Positions 45,374 through 53,518 of a DNA stretch of 64,000 nt are shown here, piece after piece (the stretch's first letter is position 1; every line of letters begins with the position of its first letter). The stretch covers positions 153,566 to 217,565 of the forward strand of contig NZ_JALPTB010000003.1 in the NCBI RefSeq assembly GCF_023218075.1, read 5' to 3'. Origin of the DNA: Rhodococcus sp. HM1. Lineage in GTDB: Bacteria > Actinomycetota > Actinomycetes > Mycobacteriales > Mycobacteriaceae. Position numbers and translations under genes: made by a program. A model generated the notes under the pieces. That model saw only the letters and a program-made list of their open reading frames with translations, searched no databases and was not told where the DNA came from.

Positions 45374-45744
45374 GAGCGACAGCGTCATGAAGATGCTGTT
45401 CGGATCGTCGAGGTAGTCGCCGAACGGTGGACACTCGACGAAACCGGCTCCGGCATACAGACGACGCGCCGGTGCGAAGAATTCCATCGAGGCGGTCTCC
45501 AACGAGAGCCGTGTAACCCCTCGGCCTTCGGCCTCCTGAATCAGGTGCTCGAGCAGGGCGCGTGCAATTCCTCGTCCTCGTAGGTGGGGAGCGGTGCGCA
45601 TGCGGCCGGGTTCCGGAGCTCCGACAGATCGAGGGCGTGCCGACTTTCCGCCGGTGCGGTGGGGGCGATGTCGTCCAAGTGCGCCTGTAGGAAGAGCGCC
45701 AGGCTCGAATCGTCGAAGTCGGCACGTTCGAAAACGGGATCCAC
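45374..45744 (-). pseudogene. Broken GNAT acetyltransferase with internal deletion and frameshift
   Basis: The N-terminal 45 or so residues of a GNAT protein (FERADFDDSSLALFLQAH, then SRHALDLSELRNP) are in one frame and the C-terminal part (MRTAPHLRGRGIARALLEHL to DPNSIFMTLSL) is in another. The switch lies at about 45602-45612. The 35-40 residues that normally join them, including the central strands, are missing, so this is a deletion and not a simple sequencing slip. The expected stop after FMTLSL is also gone and the frame runs on into adnB. Few other genes in the window are damaged. Confidence 0.75.
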
Positions 45745-45806
45745 ACGTGAATGGTGACCGACGGCCGGCGATTCCGTCGGACGTGAATGTGCCGAAACCG
45801 GCGGTA

Positions 45807-45834
45807 TTGCTATACGTAGACATATACGTATACT
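45807..45834 (+). promoter_or_regulatory. TA-rich promoter/operator of the EXLDI-ABC operon
   Basis: TTGCTA (45807-45812) and TATACT (45829-45834) form a good -35/-10 pair with 16 bases between. TATACGTA occurs at 45811 and 45823, the second within the palindrome TATACGTATA. The AT content is striking against the GC-rich surroundings. The overlap with both promoter boxes suggests repression, probably by the downstream EXLDI protein. The predicted transcript start is only about 17 bases before the ATG. Confidence 0.6.
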
Positions 45835-45857
45835 CGTGCCATGGCTACGATGGCCTC

Positions 45858-46376
45858 ATGCCGAACAAGACGATCTACGTCTCCGATGCCGACCTGCCGG
45901 TGTTCCAGCGCGCCCAGGAACTCGCCGGGGGCAATCTCTCCGCGGCGATCTCCAAGGCTCTGCACCGCCTCGTCGAGGTCGAGGAAGGGCGCCTGGAAGG
46001 CTTCGAGGAGATCACCGTCCGGGTCGGTGTCGGCGCCGGGAAACTGCAGCGGTTCCAGGGGGTACTGCTGGCCGACTGGAACCGATCCACCGCCACCGGG
46101 ACCGAGCACTACCGCGTGTATCGAACGCGCACCGGCAAACTCGCCGTCCACGTCTCCCGGCCGAAGGGCTTCGTGCACACCGCCGGCAAGGACGGCCAGC
46201 TGACCGGCTGGCGCAAGCATTTCGCGACCGACCAGCAGTGGGGGGAAACCCCCGCGGCCGCGATCCTCGAGGTCTACGACACCTTCGAGGACCTGCGGGC
46301 GGAGGTCCCCGCCGAGCTGGCCGCTCTGGTGGAGGTCAATGCCACCGAACCCGAGGTCGAGGACCTCGACATCTGA
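45858..46376 (+). CDS. EXLDI-family protein, putative ribbon-helix-helix regulator
   Basis: A 172-residue protein ending EVEDLDI, which matches the E-x-L-D-I C-terminus that names the family. The N-terminus (KTIYVSDADLPVFQRAQEL followed by NLSAAISKALHRLVE) looks like a ribbon-helix-helix DNA-binding fold: one strand and two helices. The rest is a mixed alpha/beta domain that may sense a ligand. It precedes an ABC exporter on the same strand, an association I recall for this family. A DNA-binding role is inference. The ATG at 45858 lacks a clear Shine-Dalgarno. Confidence 0.75.
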   Translation: MPNKTIYVSDADLPVFQRAQELAGGNLSAAISKALHRLVEVEEGRLEGFEEITVRVGVGAGKLQRFQGVLLADWNRSTATGTEHYRVYRTRTGKLAVHVSRPKGFVHTAGKDGQLTGWRKHFATDQQWGETPAAAILEVYDTFEDLRAEVPAELAALVEVNATEPEVEDLDI

Positions 46377-46424
46377 CGCTCCCGGCGGTGCCGGGGGCAC
46401 CCGGTCCCACCGCGAGGAGTGTTC

Positions 46425-47183
46425 ATGTCCACCCACCCTGCCCCGGCGATCGAGATCGCCGGGCTCCGCAAACAGTACGGCGACCGGACCGTGCTCGACG
46501 GCCTCGACCTGACGGTGCCGGCCGGTACCGTCACGGCGCTGCTCGGGCCCAACGGCGCCGGCAAGACCACGACCGTCTCGATCCTGTCCACGCTGCTTCC
46601 CACCGACGGCGGCACCGCGCGGGTTCTGGGCCACGACGTCGCCCGTGAACCGGACATCGTGCGGAGGCTGATCGGGGTGACCGGTCAGCTGTCGGCGGTC
46701 GATCCGCTGTTGACCGCCACCGAGAATCTGCGGCTCATGGCCGATCTGTTCCACCTGCCCCGATCCGAAAGCCGCAGCCGCATCGCGGATCTGCTCGACC
46801 GATTCGGCCTCGCCGAGGCTGCGCGCAAGCAGGCGCAGCAGTTGTCCGGCGGCATGCAGCGCAAGCTCGACCTGGCCATGACCCTTGTCGGCGATCCGCA
46901 GGTGGTCTTCCTCGACGAACCCACCACGGGCCTGGATCCGCGGGCCCGCCGCGACCTCTGGGATCAGGTGCGGACCCTGGTCGACGGCGGCACGAGTGTA
47001 CTGCTGACCACCCAATATCTCGACGAGGCGGACCATCTCGCCGACCGCGTCGCCGTCCTGCACGGCGGCCGCCTCGTCGCCCACGACACCCCGGCCGGAC
47101 TCAAGGCCGCTCACGACGCCGGTTCGCTCGACGACGTCTTCCTCACCCTGACTGCACCGACCGACACGAAGGAGGTGGCGTGA
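46425..47183 (+). CDS. ABC transporter ATP-binding protein (DrrA-like)
   Basis: A 252-residue ATPase of the drug-exporter (DrrA/CcmA) group. Walker A is GPNGAGKTT, the signature is LSGGMQRKLDLA, Walker B is VVFLDEPTTGLDPRAR, and the switch His is replaced by Gln in LLTTQYLDEADHLA, as is usual in this group. GAGGAG precedes the ATG. It would pair with the permease whose start overlaps its stop. The substrate is unknown, probably a hydrophobic drug or lipid. Confidence 0.92.
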   Translation: MSTHPAPAIEIAGLRKQYGDRTVLDGLDLTVPAGTVTALLGPNGAGKTTTVSILSTLLPTDGGTARVLGHDVAREPDIVRRLIGVTGQLSAVDPLLTATENLRLMADLFHLPRSESRSRIADLLDRFGLAEAARKQAQQLSGGMQRKLDLAMTLVGDPQVVFLDEPTTGLDPRARRDLWDQVRTLVDGGTSVLLTTQYLDEADHLADRVAVLHGGRLVAHDTPAGLKAAHDAGSLDDVFLTLTAPTDTKEVA

Positions 47184-48037
47184 TGACCGCCGCCGACGCC
47201 ACCGCATTCGCTCCCGCGCTCGTTCCGGCGGGCCCGTCCGGCCTGACCCGCGCCACCCGCGATCTGGTGACGATGATCAGGCGCGGCCTGCTGCGCATGG
47301 TCCGCTACCCGTCGCTGACCGTGACCGTCGTCGGAATGCCGGTCGTGCTGTTGCTGCTGTTCGTGTACGTCTTCGGTGGCGCCTTCGGAGCCGGTGTCGC
47401 CGAAGGTGTTTCACCGGGAGCCGGGGGTCGCGCCGCCTACCTCGAGTACCTCACGCCGACCATGCTCGTGATGACCGCGGCGGCCGTCGCACAGTCCACC
47501 GCGATCGGCGTCGCGATGGACATGACCGGGGGCATCGTCACGCGGTTGCGCACCATGCCCGTCGCACCCGTGTCGGTACTCGGCGGCCATGCCGGGGCGG
47601 CCGTCGTGCAAACCATGGCGGCCATCGCGGCGGTGCTCGGTGTGGCCGTCGCCCTGGGATTCCGCCCGGGCGCAGATGCTGCCGAATGGCTTGCGCTGGT
47701 GGGTTTCCTGGCTCTGGTCGCGCTCGCGCTCACCTCGCTGTCGGTCGCGATGGGCGTGGCCGCGCGCAGCGTCGAGTCGGCGTCGAACACCCCGATGATC
47801 CTGCTGCTCCTGCCGTTCCTGGGTAGTGGGTTCGTGCCGGTCGAGACCATGCCCACCGCGGTGCGCGTGTTCGCCGAATACCAGCCCTTCACACCGATCA
47901 TCGAGACCGTCCGTGGACTCCTCGCCGGCACCGGCCCGGAGGCGGCGACCGCCGGGATCGCCGTCGCGTGGTGTGTGGGCCTGACCCTCGCCGGCTGGCT
48001 GTGGGCGCGGGCCGCTTACCGCCGGCCCCGCGTCTGA
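47183..48037 (+). CDS. ABC transporter permease (DrrB/ABC-2 type)
   Basis: A 284-residue permease with about six membrane helices of the ABC-2 family. FGSGFVPVETMP-like loop residues (here LGSGFVPVETMP) and YQPFTPIIETVRGLL are typical of DrrB. I chose the ATG at 47183, which overlaps the ATPase stop (TGATG) and follows GGAGG at seven bases. GTG at 47180 is possible. Its last 22 bases overlap the convergent DoxX-like gene. Confidence 0.9.
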   Translation: MTAADATAFAPALVPAGPSGLTRATRDLVTMIRRGLLRMVRYPSLTVTVVGMPVVLLLLFVYVFGGAFGAGVAEGVSPGAGGRAAYLEYLTPTMLVMTAAAVAQSTAIGVAMDMTGGIVTRLRTMPVAPVSVLGGHAGAAVVQTMAAIAAVLGVAVALGFRPGADAAEWLALVGFLALVALALTSLSVAMGVAARSVESASNTPMILLLLPFLGSGFVPVETMPTAVRVFAEYQPFTPIIETVRGLLAGTGPEAATAGIAVAWCVGLTLAGWLWARAAYRRPRV

Positions 48038-48426
48038 GTGCGGGGCGAGCGTCGCCACACCTTCACGGCCTCGGTGACCAACGGAATCTGCAAGGGCAGT
48101 CGCGCGACCGCGGCTGCCTTTGCCGCGGGCAAGAGTCGGTCGCTGCGCAGCCACGACACGGCCATCTGAATGTTGGCGGGAAACACCGCGACGAACAGCA
48201 CCGCGGCGAGGGCACCCCCGAGCCGGCGCGTGCGCGGAACGACCAGTGCGGTACCGACGGTCAGTTCCGCCGCACCCGACGCGTAGGTGTAGGCACGGGC
48301 GTCGCCCGGCAACGCCCTGGGCACGATCCGATCGAACGGTTGCGGGCGAACGAAGTGCAGTGTTCCGGAGCCGAGCAGCAGCGCGGCGAGCCGCAGGGCG
48401 GGCGCGCGGGCCGGTTGCGTGGACAT
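48016..48426 (-). CDS. DoxX-like small membrane protein
   Basis: A 136-residue protein with about four hydrophobic segments. LLLGSGTLHFVRPQPFDRIVP at the start resembles the DoxX/MauE-like group often annotated as DoxX family. AVFPANIQMA and the C-terminal basic tail follow. Members are linked loosely to redox or thiol metabolism, and nothing here is diagnostic. It is convergent with and overlaps the ABC permease by 22 bases, and is divergent from the K+ channel gene. Confidence 0.7.
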   Translation of the reverse strand: MSTQPARAPALRLAALLLGSGTLHFVRPQPFDRIVPRALPGDARAYTYASGAAELTVGTALVVPRTRRLGGALAAVLFVAVFPANIQMAVSWLRSDRLLPAAKAAAVARLPLQIPLVTEAVKVWRRSPRTQTRGRR

Positions 48427-48519
48427 GTGAGCCACGGTAGCCCTCTGAGCGTAGGCTGCGACGCGATGTCTGCACGTTCCGGTGCGGGCAACCGACGACG
48501 AAGAGGTGGAGTCCACGCA

Positions 48520-49587
48520 ATGCCCGGCAGGTTGCGCGCGCGGTTCAGCCGCTCCGATCAGCTCACCGAGCGCCCGGATTTCGCGCTGGTGGGCGTCCTG
48601 CGTGTGCCGCAGGAACAGCAGAGCCCCGGCGTGGCGATCGCCCGGAGGATCGGGTACGCGCTCGCCGCACTGGCGCTGGCGGTTCTCGTCGTCTACATCG
48701 ACCGCGACGGGTACCGCGACGTGCAGGACAACGAGATGTCCCTGCTCGACTGCATCTACTACGCGACGGTCTCGCTCTCCACGACCGGATACGGCGACGT
48801 CACCCCGTTCACACCGGAAGCGCGGCTGATCAACGTCCTGGTGATCACCCCGCTGCGGATCTTCTTCCTCATCGTCCTGGTCGGTACGACCCTGTCGGCG
48901 CTCACCGAGAATTCCCGCCAGGCATTCAAGATTCAGCGTTGGAGGCGCAAAGTGCGTAATCACACCGTCGTCATCGGCTACGGCACCAAGGGCCGTACTG
49001 CTGTCGACGCCATGCTCGGTGACGGCATTTCACCGTCGGACATCGTGGTCGTCGACATGGACCCGGTGGTGCTGGAGACGGCGGCCGGGCAGGGGCTGGT
49101 GACGGTGCAGGGGTCGGCGACGAAGTCGGATGTGCTGCGCCTGGCCGGGGTGCAGCACGCGTCGGCGGTCATCGTCGCCGCGAACCGCGACGACACCGCC
49201 GTGCTGGTGACACTCAGCGCCCGCGAGATCGCGCCGAAGGCGAAGATCGTCGCCGCGATCCGCGAATCCGAGAACACCCATCTGCTGCGCCAGTCCGGCG
49301 CGGACTCGGTGGTCATCTCGTCGGAAACCGCGGGACGGTTGCTCGGCATCGCGACGACCACCCCGAATGTCGTGGAGATGATCGAGGATCTGCTGACCCC
49401 GGAGGCCGGGTTCGCGATCGCCGAGCGCGACGTCGAACCGGGCGAGGTCGGCGGATCGCCGCGGCACCTGTCCGACATCGTGCTCGGCGTCGTCCGCGAC
49501 GGGCGCCTGCTGCGCATCGGTGCCCCGGAGGTCGATGCGGTCGAGGCGAACGACAAACTGCTCTACATCCGCCGGGTGTCTGGCTGA
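48520..49587 (+). CDS. Two-helix potassium channel with RCK/TrkA domains
   Basis: A 355-residue K+ channel. Two membrane helices (about 46-66 and 110-133) flank a pore loop with the filter TTGYGD. A cytoplasmic RCK domain follows, with VVIGYGTKGRTAVDAML (NAD-type Rossmann) and VDMDP. A TrkA-C-like domain ends the protein. The ATG at 48520 gives exactly the length of M. tuberculosis Rv3200c. A second GTG/ATG upstream would add a basic extension. Its gate probably responds to nucleotides or ions bound by RCK. Confidence 0.88.
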   Translation: MPGRLRARFSRSDQLTERPDFALVGVLRVPQEQQSPGVAIARRIGYALAALALAVLVVYIDRDGYRDVQDNEMSLLDCIYYATVSLSTTGYGDVTPFTPEARLINVLVITPLRIFFLIVLVGTTLSALTENSRQAFKIQRWRRKVRNHTVVIGYGTKGRTAVDAMLGDGISPSDIVVVDMDPVVLETAAGQGLVTVQGSATKSDVLRLAGVQHASAVIVAANRDDTAVLVTLSAREIAPKAKIVAAIRESENTHLLRQSGADSVVISSETAGRLLGIATTTPNVVEMIEDLLTPEAGFAIAERDVEPGEVGGSPRHLSDIVLGVVRDGRLLRIGAPEVDAVEANDKLLYIRRVSG

Positions 49588-49621
49588 TCCGCCGGCGCGA
49601 GGCGCGGATAAGGTGCAGGGC

Positions 49622-50521
49622 GTGACCCGTTTCGAACTGTCCGGCACCCCGTTGCTCTCCCGCACCGTCGTCGACCGTGCCGAGGAATTGCGCTCCGACG
49701 TCGAGGCGTTGCGCGCGGGCTGGGCGCAGGCCCGGCTGCTGCGCGTCGACCGTCGTGGTCAGGTGCCGGTGGACGGCGACCAGATCGTGTTCGGCAAGGC
49801 CGTCGAACTCGGGCCCGAACCGCAACCGGGCGCGGTGTTCCTGGGGGTGCGCGAGGACCGGCATATCTGGGCCGTCCGCGTGCTCGCGCAGACCGGGAAG
49901 GTCGCCGACCTGCGTCGGCTGGGGGAGCGTCTCGACAGTGCCGACGCGGACCTGATGGTCAGCGCAGTCGCGCTGCTCAACTGGCACGACCAGGCCGGGT
50001 ACAGCGCGATCGACGGATCCGTGACCGAACCGACGATGTCGGGATGGTCGCGCATCAGCACCGTCACCGGTCACGAGGAGTTCCCGCGCACCGACCCCGC
50101 AATCATCTGTCTCGTGCACGACGACGGCGACCGCGTGCTCCTCGCCCGGCAACCGACCTGGCCGGAGCGACGCTTCTCGGTGCTCGCCGGATTCGTAGAG
50201 GCCGGCGAATCCCTCGAATCCTGCGTGGTCCGGGAGATCCGAGAAGAGGTCGGACTCGACGTGCGTGACGTCCGCTACCTGGGCAGCCAGCCGTGGCCGT
50301 TCCCGCGGTCGGTGATGCTCGGGTTCGCCGCGGTCGCCGACCCGGACCAGCCGTTCGAGTTCCAGGACGGGGAGATCGCCGAGGCGTTCTGGTTCACCCG
50401 CGAACAGGTCCACGCGGCCCTCGAGGTCGGGGATTGGGCGTCGCCCGAGGACGCGCCGCTGCTGCTGCCCGGGTCGATCTCGATCGCGCGCGGCATGCTC
50501 GAAGGCTGGGCGAACGCCTGA
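49622..50521 (+). CDS. nudC: NAD+/NADH diphosphatase NudC (Nudix)
   Basis: A 299-residue NudC-type hydrolase that cuts NADH and removes NAD caps from RNA. The Nudix box is [23 protein letters not shown] (abbreviated by its conserved [10 protein letters not shown] residues) at about 186-208, and SQPWPFPRS is the NADH-specific motif. The zinc-ribbon cysteines known from E. coli NudC are absent: the region reads [13 protein letters not shown]. It starts with GTG 34 bases after the K+ channel gene and corresponds to Rv3199c. Confidence 0.92.
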   Translation: MTRFELSGTPLLSRTVVDRAEELRSDVEALRAGWAQARLLRVDRRGQVPVDGDQIVFGKAVELGPEPQPGAVFLGVREDRHIWAVRVLAQTGKVADLRRLGERLDSADADLMVSAVALLNWHDQAGYSAIDGSVTEPTMSGWSRISTVTGHEEFPRTDPAIICLVHDDGDRVLLARQPTWPERRFSVLAGFVEAGESLESCVVREIREEVGLDVRDVRYLGSQPWPFPRSVMLGFAAVADPDQPFEFQDGEIAEAFWFTREQVHAALEVGDWASPEDAPLLLPGSISIARGMLEGWANA

Positions 50522-50538
50522 GTTCGCCGACCTACAGG

Positions 50539-50604
50539 ATCCGCTCGGCCGTCAGTCGTCCACTCTGACGATTGCGTCGGCGGATGACTGGCGACCGAGC
50601 GGAT
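50539..50604. terminator. Long imperfect hairpin between convergent nudC and mycoredoxin genes
   Basis: Bases 50539-50561 pair with 50582-50604 in 22 of 23 positions (20 Watson-Crick, two G-T, one C-A mismatch), closing a 20-base loop. It occupies almost the whole intergenic space. A bidirectional terminator is the simplest reading, although the stem is much longer and less regular than the other terminators in the window and no T run follows. Confidence 0.65.
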
Positions 50605-50615
50605 ACGAACAGAAG

Positions 50616-50867
50616 CTACAGGCCGAGCACGGCCTTGACCTCGACCAGCGACGGGTTGGTGGCGGTGCTGCCGTCCGCATACTTCACGGTCGGGACGACG
50701 TGGTTGCCCCCGTTGACGCTGCCGACGAACTCCGCGGCGGCCGGATCGGCCTCGATGTCGATCTCGGTGTACGCAATGCCGTTCGCATCGAGCTGCGTCT
50801 TCAGACGGCGGCAGTAGCCACACCAGGTGGTCGAGTACATCGTGAGGGCGGGGGTTTCGATCGTCAT
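50616..50867 (-). CDS. mrx1: Mycoredoxin (glutaredoxin-fold, CGYC)
   Basis: An 83-residue thioredoxin-fold reductase. The active site is [11 protein letters not shown], the dithiol motif of mycoredoxin-1, and [11 protein letters not shown] holds the cis-proline. It reduces mycothiol mixed disulfides and passes oxidation to mycothiol. The ATG at 50865-50867 lies about three bases from the predicted transcript start of a SigH-type promoter, so the mRNA may be nearly leaderless. It corresponds to Rv3198A. Confidence 0.93.
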   Translation of the reverse strand: MTIETPALTMYSTTWCGYCRRLKTQLDANGIAYTEIDIEADPAAAEFVGSVNGGNHVVPTVKYADGSTATNPSLVEVKAVLGL

Positions 50868-50876
50868 GCTGGCGAG

Positions 50877-50903
50877 AACACCACATCGAGGCGGATCTGT
50901 TCC
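50877..50903 (-). promoter_or_regulatory. SigH-type promoter of the mycoredoxin gene
   Basis: On the minus strand GGAACA (50903-50898) is followed after 18 bases by GTT (50879-50877). The spacing and both boxes fit the SigH/SigR consensus and match the element before sigH. This would place mycoredoxin in the thiol-stress regulon, as is known for the Corynebacterium glutamicum homologue. Confidence 0.72.
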
Positions 50904-50990
50904 CGACGGGGTGCCGAATGTGTTCTGCGCCACAGGCGTCGAGGGAGTCGCGGCAACCGGCTGTCGGGACGCACTGCCATGATGGAGGCC

Positions 50991-53123
50991 ATGCGAGTGG
51001 ATGCGGCGGTGGACGGGCTGGACCCGGAGCAGGCGGCGGCGGTACTCGCCCCGCGAGGCCCGGTATGTGTACTCGCCGGCGCCGGCACCGGCAAGACCCG
51101 CACCATCACCCGGCGCATCGCGCACCTCGTGTCCGCCGGTCACGTCTCCGCCGGCCAAGTCCTCGCGGTGACCTTCACCGCCCGCGCGGCGGGGGAGATG
51201 CGGTCCCGCCTGCGTGCACTGGGAGTCGGCGGATCCGGCCCCCAGGTGCAGGCCCGCACCTTCCACGCGGCCGCGTTGCGGCAACTGCGCTACTTCTGGC
51301 CGCAGGTCGTCGGAGACATCCCGTGGCAGCTGCTCGACCGCAAGTTCGCGGTCGTGTCCCAGGCCGCGCACCGCGCCAAGTTCGCGACCGACACGGACAC
51401 GGTGCGCGACCTGCTCTCGGAGATCGAATGGGCGAAGGGCTCGCTCATCGCGCCCGAGGACTATCCGGCCGCGGTCGCGCGGGTCCGCCGCGAACCCCCT
51501 GCCGAGGCTTCCCGGGTTGCAGCGGTCTACGAGATCTACGAGAAACTCAAGGTCCGCGAGGAGGGGATGTACCTCGACTTCGACGACCTGCTGCTGCACA
51601 CCGCGAGCGCGCTCGAGGAGAACAGCGCCGTCGCCGAGGAGTTCCGCGATCGGTACCGCTGCTTCGTCGTGGACGAATACCAGGACGTCACCCCGCTGCA
51701 GCAGCGCGTCCTCGACGCGTGGCTCGGCGACCGCGACGACCTCACCGTCGTCGGCGACGCCAACCAGACCATCTACTCGTTCACCGGCGCCACCCCGAAG
51801 TACCTGCTCGACTTCACCCGGCGCTTCCCCGATGCGACGATCGTGCGCCTCGAACGCGACTACCGCTCCACCCCGCAGGTCGTCGACCTCGCCAACCGGG
51901 TGATCGGCGCGGCCCGCGGCCGCATCGCCGGCACCCGGCTGCAGCTGATCGGGCAGCGCCCGCCCGGCCCCGAGCCGCACTTCGCCGAGTACGACGACGA
52001 ACCGGCCGAGGCCACCGCCGTCGCGAAGGCGATCGCCAAGCTGCTGCGCGACGGGGTCGACGCCGCGGAGATCGCGGTGCTGTACCGGATCAACGCGCAG
52101 TCGGAGGTGTACGAGCAGGCGTTCACCGAGGCCGGGATCCCGTATCAGGTGCGCGGCGGTGAAGGGTTCTTCCAGCGCGACGAGGTGCGGCAGGCCGTCA
52201 ACGCGCTGCGGCAGGTGCACAATCGCGACGACCTGCCCGAGGAATCGGGCCGGGGCACCGGGCTCCTCACCCTCGTCCGCGCGGTCCTGGTGCCGCTAGG
52301 CCTCACCGACACCGAACCGGCGGGTGCGCAGGCCCGCGAACGCTGGGCGTCGCTGACCGCGCTCGTGCAGCTCACCGAGGAACTGCTCGAGCACCAGCCC
52401 GAACTCACCCTCGACGAATTGCTGCGCGACCTCGCGGCACGCGCCGAAGCTCGGCAGCCACCGACCGTGCAGGGCGTGACCCTCGCATCGCTGCACGCCG
52501 CCAAGGGCCTCGAATGGGACGCCGTGTTCCTCGTCGGACTCACGGACGGCATGCTCCCCATCAGCCATGTCACCGGCGACAGCAACACCCCGCCGGACGA
52601 GGCGGGCATCGAGGAGGAACGCCGCCTGCTGTACGTCGGGGTGACCCGCGCCCGCGTCCACCTGCACCTGTCGTGGGCGCTGTCGCGCAGCGAGGGCGGT
52701 CGCCGGACGCGGCGCCGGTCCCGGTTCCTGCACGGGCTCATCCCGGAGGACTCGCCGGCCTCCCGCATCGCGACACCCCCGCCCTCGAAGAAGAAGCGGC
52801 CGCAGTGCCGGGTGTGCGGCAAGCCGCTGATGGGGTCGACGTCGACGATGCTCGGCCGGTGCGAGACCTGCCCGTCGAACCTCGACGAGGACCTGCTGGT
52901 GGCCTTGAAGAACTGGCGGCGGGAACGCTCGAAGGAGCAGAAGGTGCCGGCCTACGTCGTGTTCAGCGACAACACGCTCGTCGCGATCGCCGAGCAGCGG
53001 CCGGGCGACACCCGATCACTGGTGGCGATCCCGGGGATCGGTGCGAAGAAGCTCGAGCAGTACGGCGAGGACGTGCTGGCCCTCGTGCGCGGCGAACGCA
53101 CCGCGGACACTCTCGACCTCTGA
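50991..53123 (+). CDS. uvrD2: ATP-dependent DNA helicase UvrD2
   Basis: A 710-residue SF1A helicase. Motif I is [11 protein letters not shown] is [13 protein letters not shown] is [16 protein letters not shown] follow, and VI lies in [11 protein letters not shown]. After the motor comes a tetracysteine zinc module (CRVCGKPL and CETC) and a C-terminal HRDC domain, the architecture of M. tuberculosis UvrD2 (Rv3198c). ATG at 50991, 50982, 50979 or GTG at 50997 could start it; GGAGG at 50984 best fits the GTG. The stop lies inside the first of three 16-bp repeats. Confidence 0.93.
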   Translation: MRVDAAVDGLDPEQAAAVLAPRGPVCVLAGAGTGKTRTITRRIAHLVSAGHVSAGQVLAVTFTARAAGEMRSRLRALGVGGSGPQVQARTFHAAALRQLRYFWPQVVGDIPWQLLDRKFAVVSQAAHRAKFATDTDTVRDLLSEIEWAKGSLIAPEDYPAAVARVRREPPAEASRVAAVYEIYEKLKVREEGMYLDFDDLLLHTASALEENSAVAEEFRDRYRCFVVDEYQDVTPLQQRVLDAWLGDRDDLTVVGDANQTIYSFTGATPKYLLDFTRRFPDATIVRLERDYRSTPQVVDLANRVIGAARGRIAGTRLQLIGQRPPGPEPHFAEYDDEPAEATAVAKAIAKLLRDGVDAAEIAVLYRINAQSEVYEQAFTEAGIPYQVRGGEGFFQRDEVRQAVNALRQVHNRDDLPEESGRGTGLLTLVRAVLVPLGLTDTEPAGAQARERWASLTALVQLTEELLEHQPELTLDELLRDLAARAEARQPPTVQGVTLASLHAAKGLEWDAVFLVGLTDGMLPISHVTGDSNTPPDEAGIEEERRLLYVGVTRARVHLHLSWALSRSEGGRRTRRRSRFLHGLIPEDSPASRIATPPPSKKKRPQCRVCGKPLMGSTSTMLGRCETCPSNLDEDLLVALKNWRRERSKEQKVPAYVVFSDNTLVAIAEQRPGDTRSLVAIPGIGAKKLEQYGEDVLALVRGERTADTLDL

Positions 53124-53165
53124 CCGCAAAACCCTCTGACCGCAAAACCCTATGACTGCAAAACC
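53118..53165 (+). repeat. Three tandem 16-bp repeats at the uvrD2 end
   Basis: The unit CTCTGACCGCAAAACC occurs at 53118-53133 and 53134-53149 without change, and at 53150-53165 with two substitutions. The first unit contains the uvrD2 TGA stop. The array ends nine bases before the AT-rich element of the whiB7 promoter. Confidence 0.9.
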
Positions 53166-53173
53166 GCAGGTAG

Positions 53174-53211
53174 AAAATAACTTGTGCGATCGACGGCATC
53201 GAATCTAGGCT
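53174..53211 (+). promoter_or_regulatory. whiB7 promoter with AT-rich WhiB7-response element
   Basis: TTGTGC (53182-53187) and TAGGCT (53206-53211) are spaced by 18 bases. AAAATAA (53174-53180) lies immediately upstream of the -35. WhiB7-controlled promoters need such an AT stretch just before the -35, and whiB7 is autoregulated in mycobacteria. The transcript would start at about 53218, some 300 bases before the whiB7 codon. Confidence 0.75.
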
Positions 53212-53267
53212 GGACGATGTTGTCACGGGAAGAGCTCGTGCGCGAACGATGTGAGGAGGTGGCCACG

Positions 53268-53411
53268 ATGATCGGCTTCAAGGCAGCTGCAGCAGCACTG
53301 GCCGCCGCGCGCGTCGTGGCGCCGCTCGCTGCCGCACGGCAGGCGCATCGCCCCCGCGCCGCCGCCGCCTCGTCCGTGGCCCGAAGCCGGTTCCGGGAGA
53401 TTCCCCGGTAA
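53268..53411 (+). CDS. Upstream ORF in the whiB7 leader
   Basis: A 47-residue frame starts with ATG after GAGGAGG at nine bases, a strong ribosome site. An in-frame ATG at 53217 coincides with the predicted transcript start and would give a leaderless 64-residue version. The product is rich in Ala and Arg with no known fold. Upstream ORFs in whiB7 leaders let stalled or slow ribosomes alter folding of a downstream terminator. The peptide itself may be unimportant. Confidence 0.65.
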   Translation: MIGFKAAAAALAAARVVAPLAAARQAHRPRAAAASSVARSRFREIPR

Positions 53412-53426
53412 CCAGCCCCATCGTTT

Positions 53427-53476
53427 CGGCCACGGACCCCGCTCAGCGGACCGTGGCCGTTCTTCTTTCCGGCCAC
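53427..53476 (+). promoter_or_regulatory. Attenuator/antiterminator pair in the whiB7 leader
   Basis: CGGCCACGG (53427-53435) pairs with CCGTGGCCG (53451-53459), with an inner CCGC/GCGG helix, and is followed by TTCTTCTTT: an intrinsic terminator 42 bases before whiB7. The right arm can instead pair with CGGCCAC at 53470-53476 across a ten-base loop, which would undo the terminator. The upstream ORF stops 16 bases before the left arm, close enough for a ribosome to influence the choice. Confidence 0.68.
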
Positions 53477-53518
53477 CGGTTCGCTCACATCATCCGAACC
53501 AGCCAGAAGGAGGCCCTT

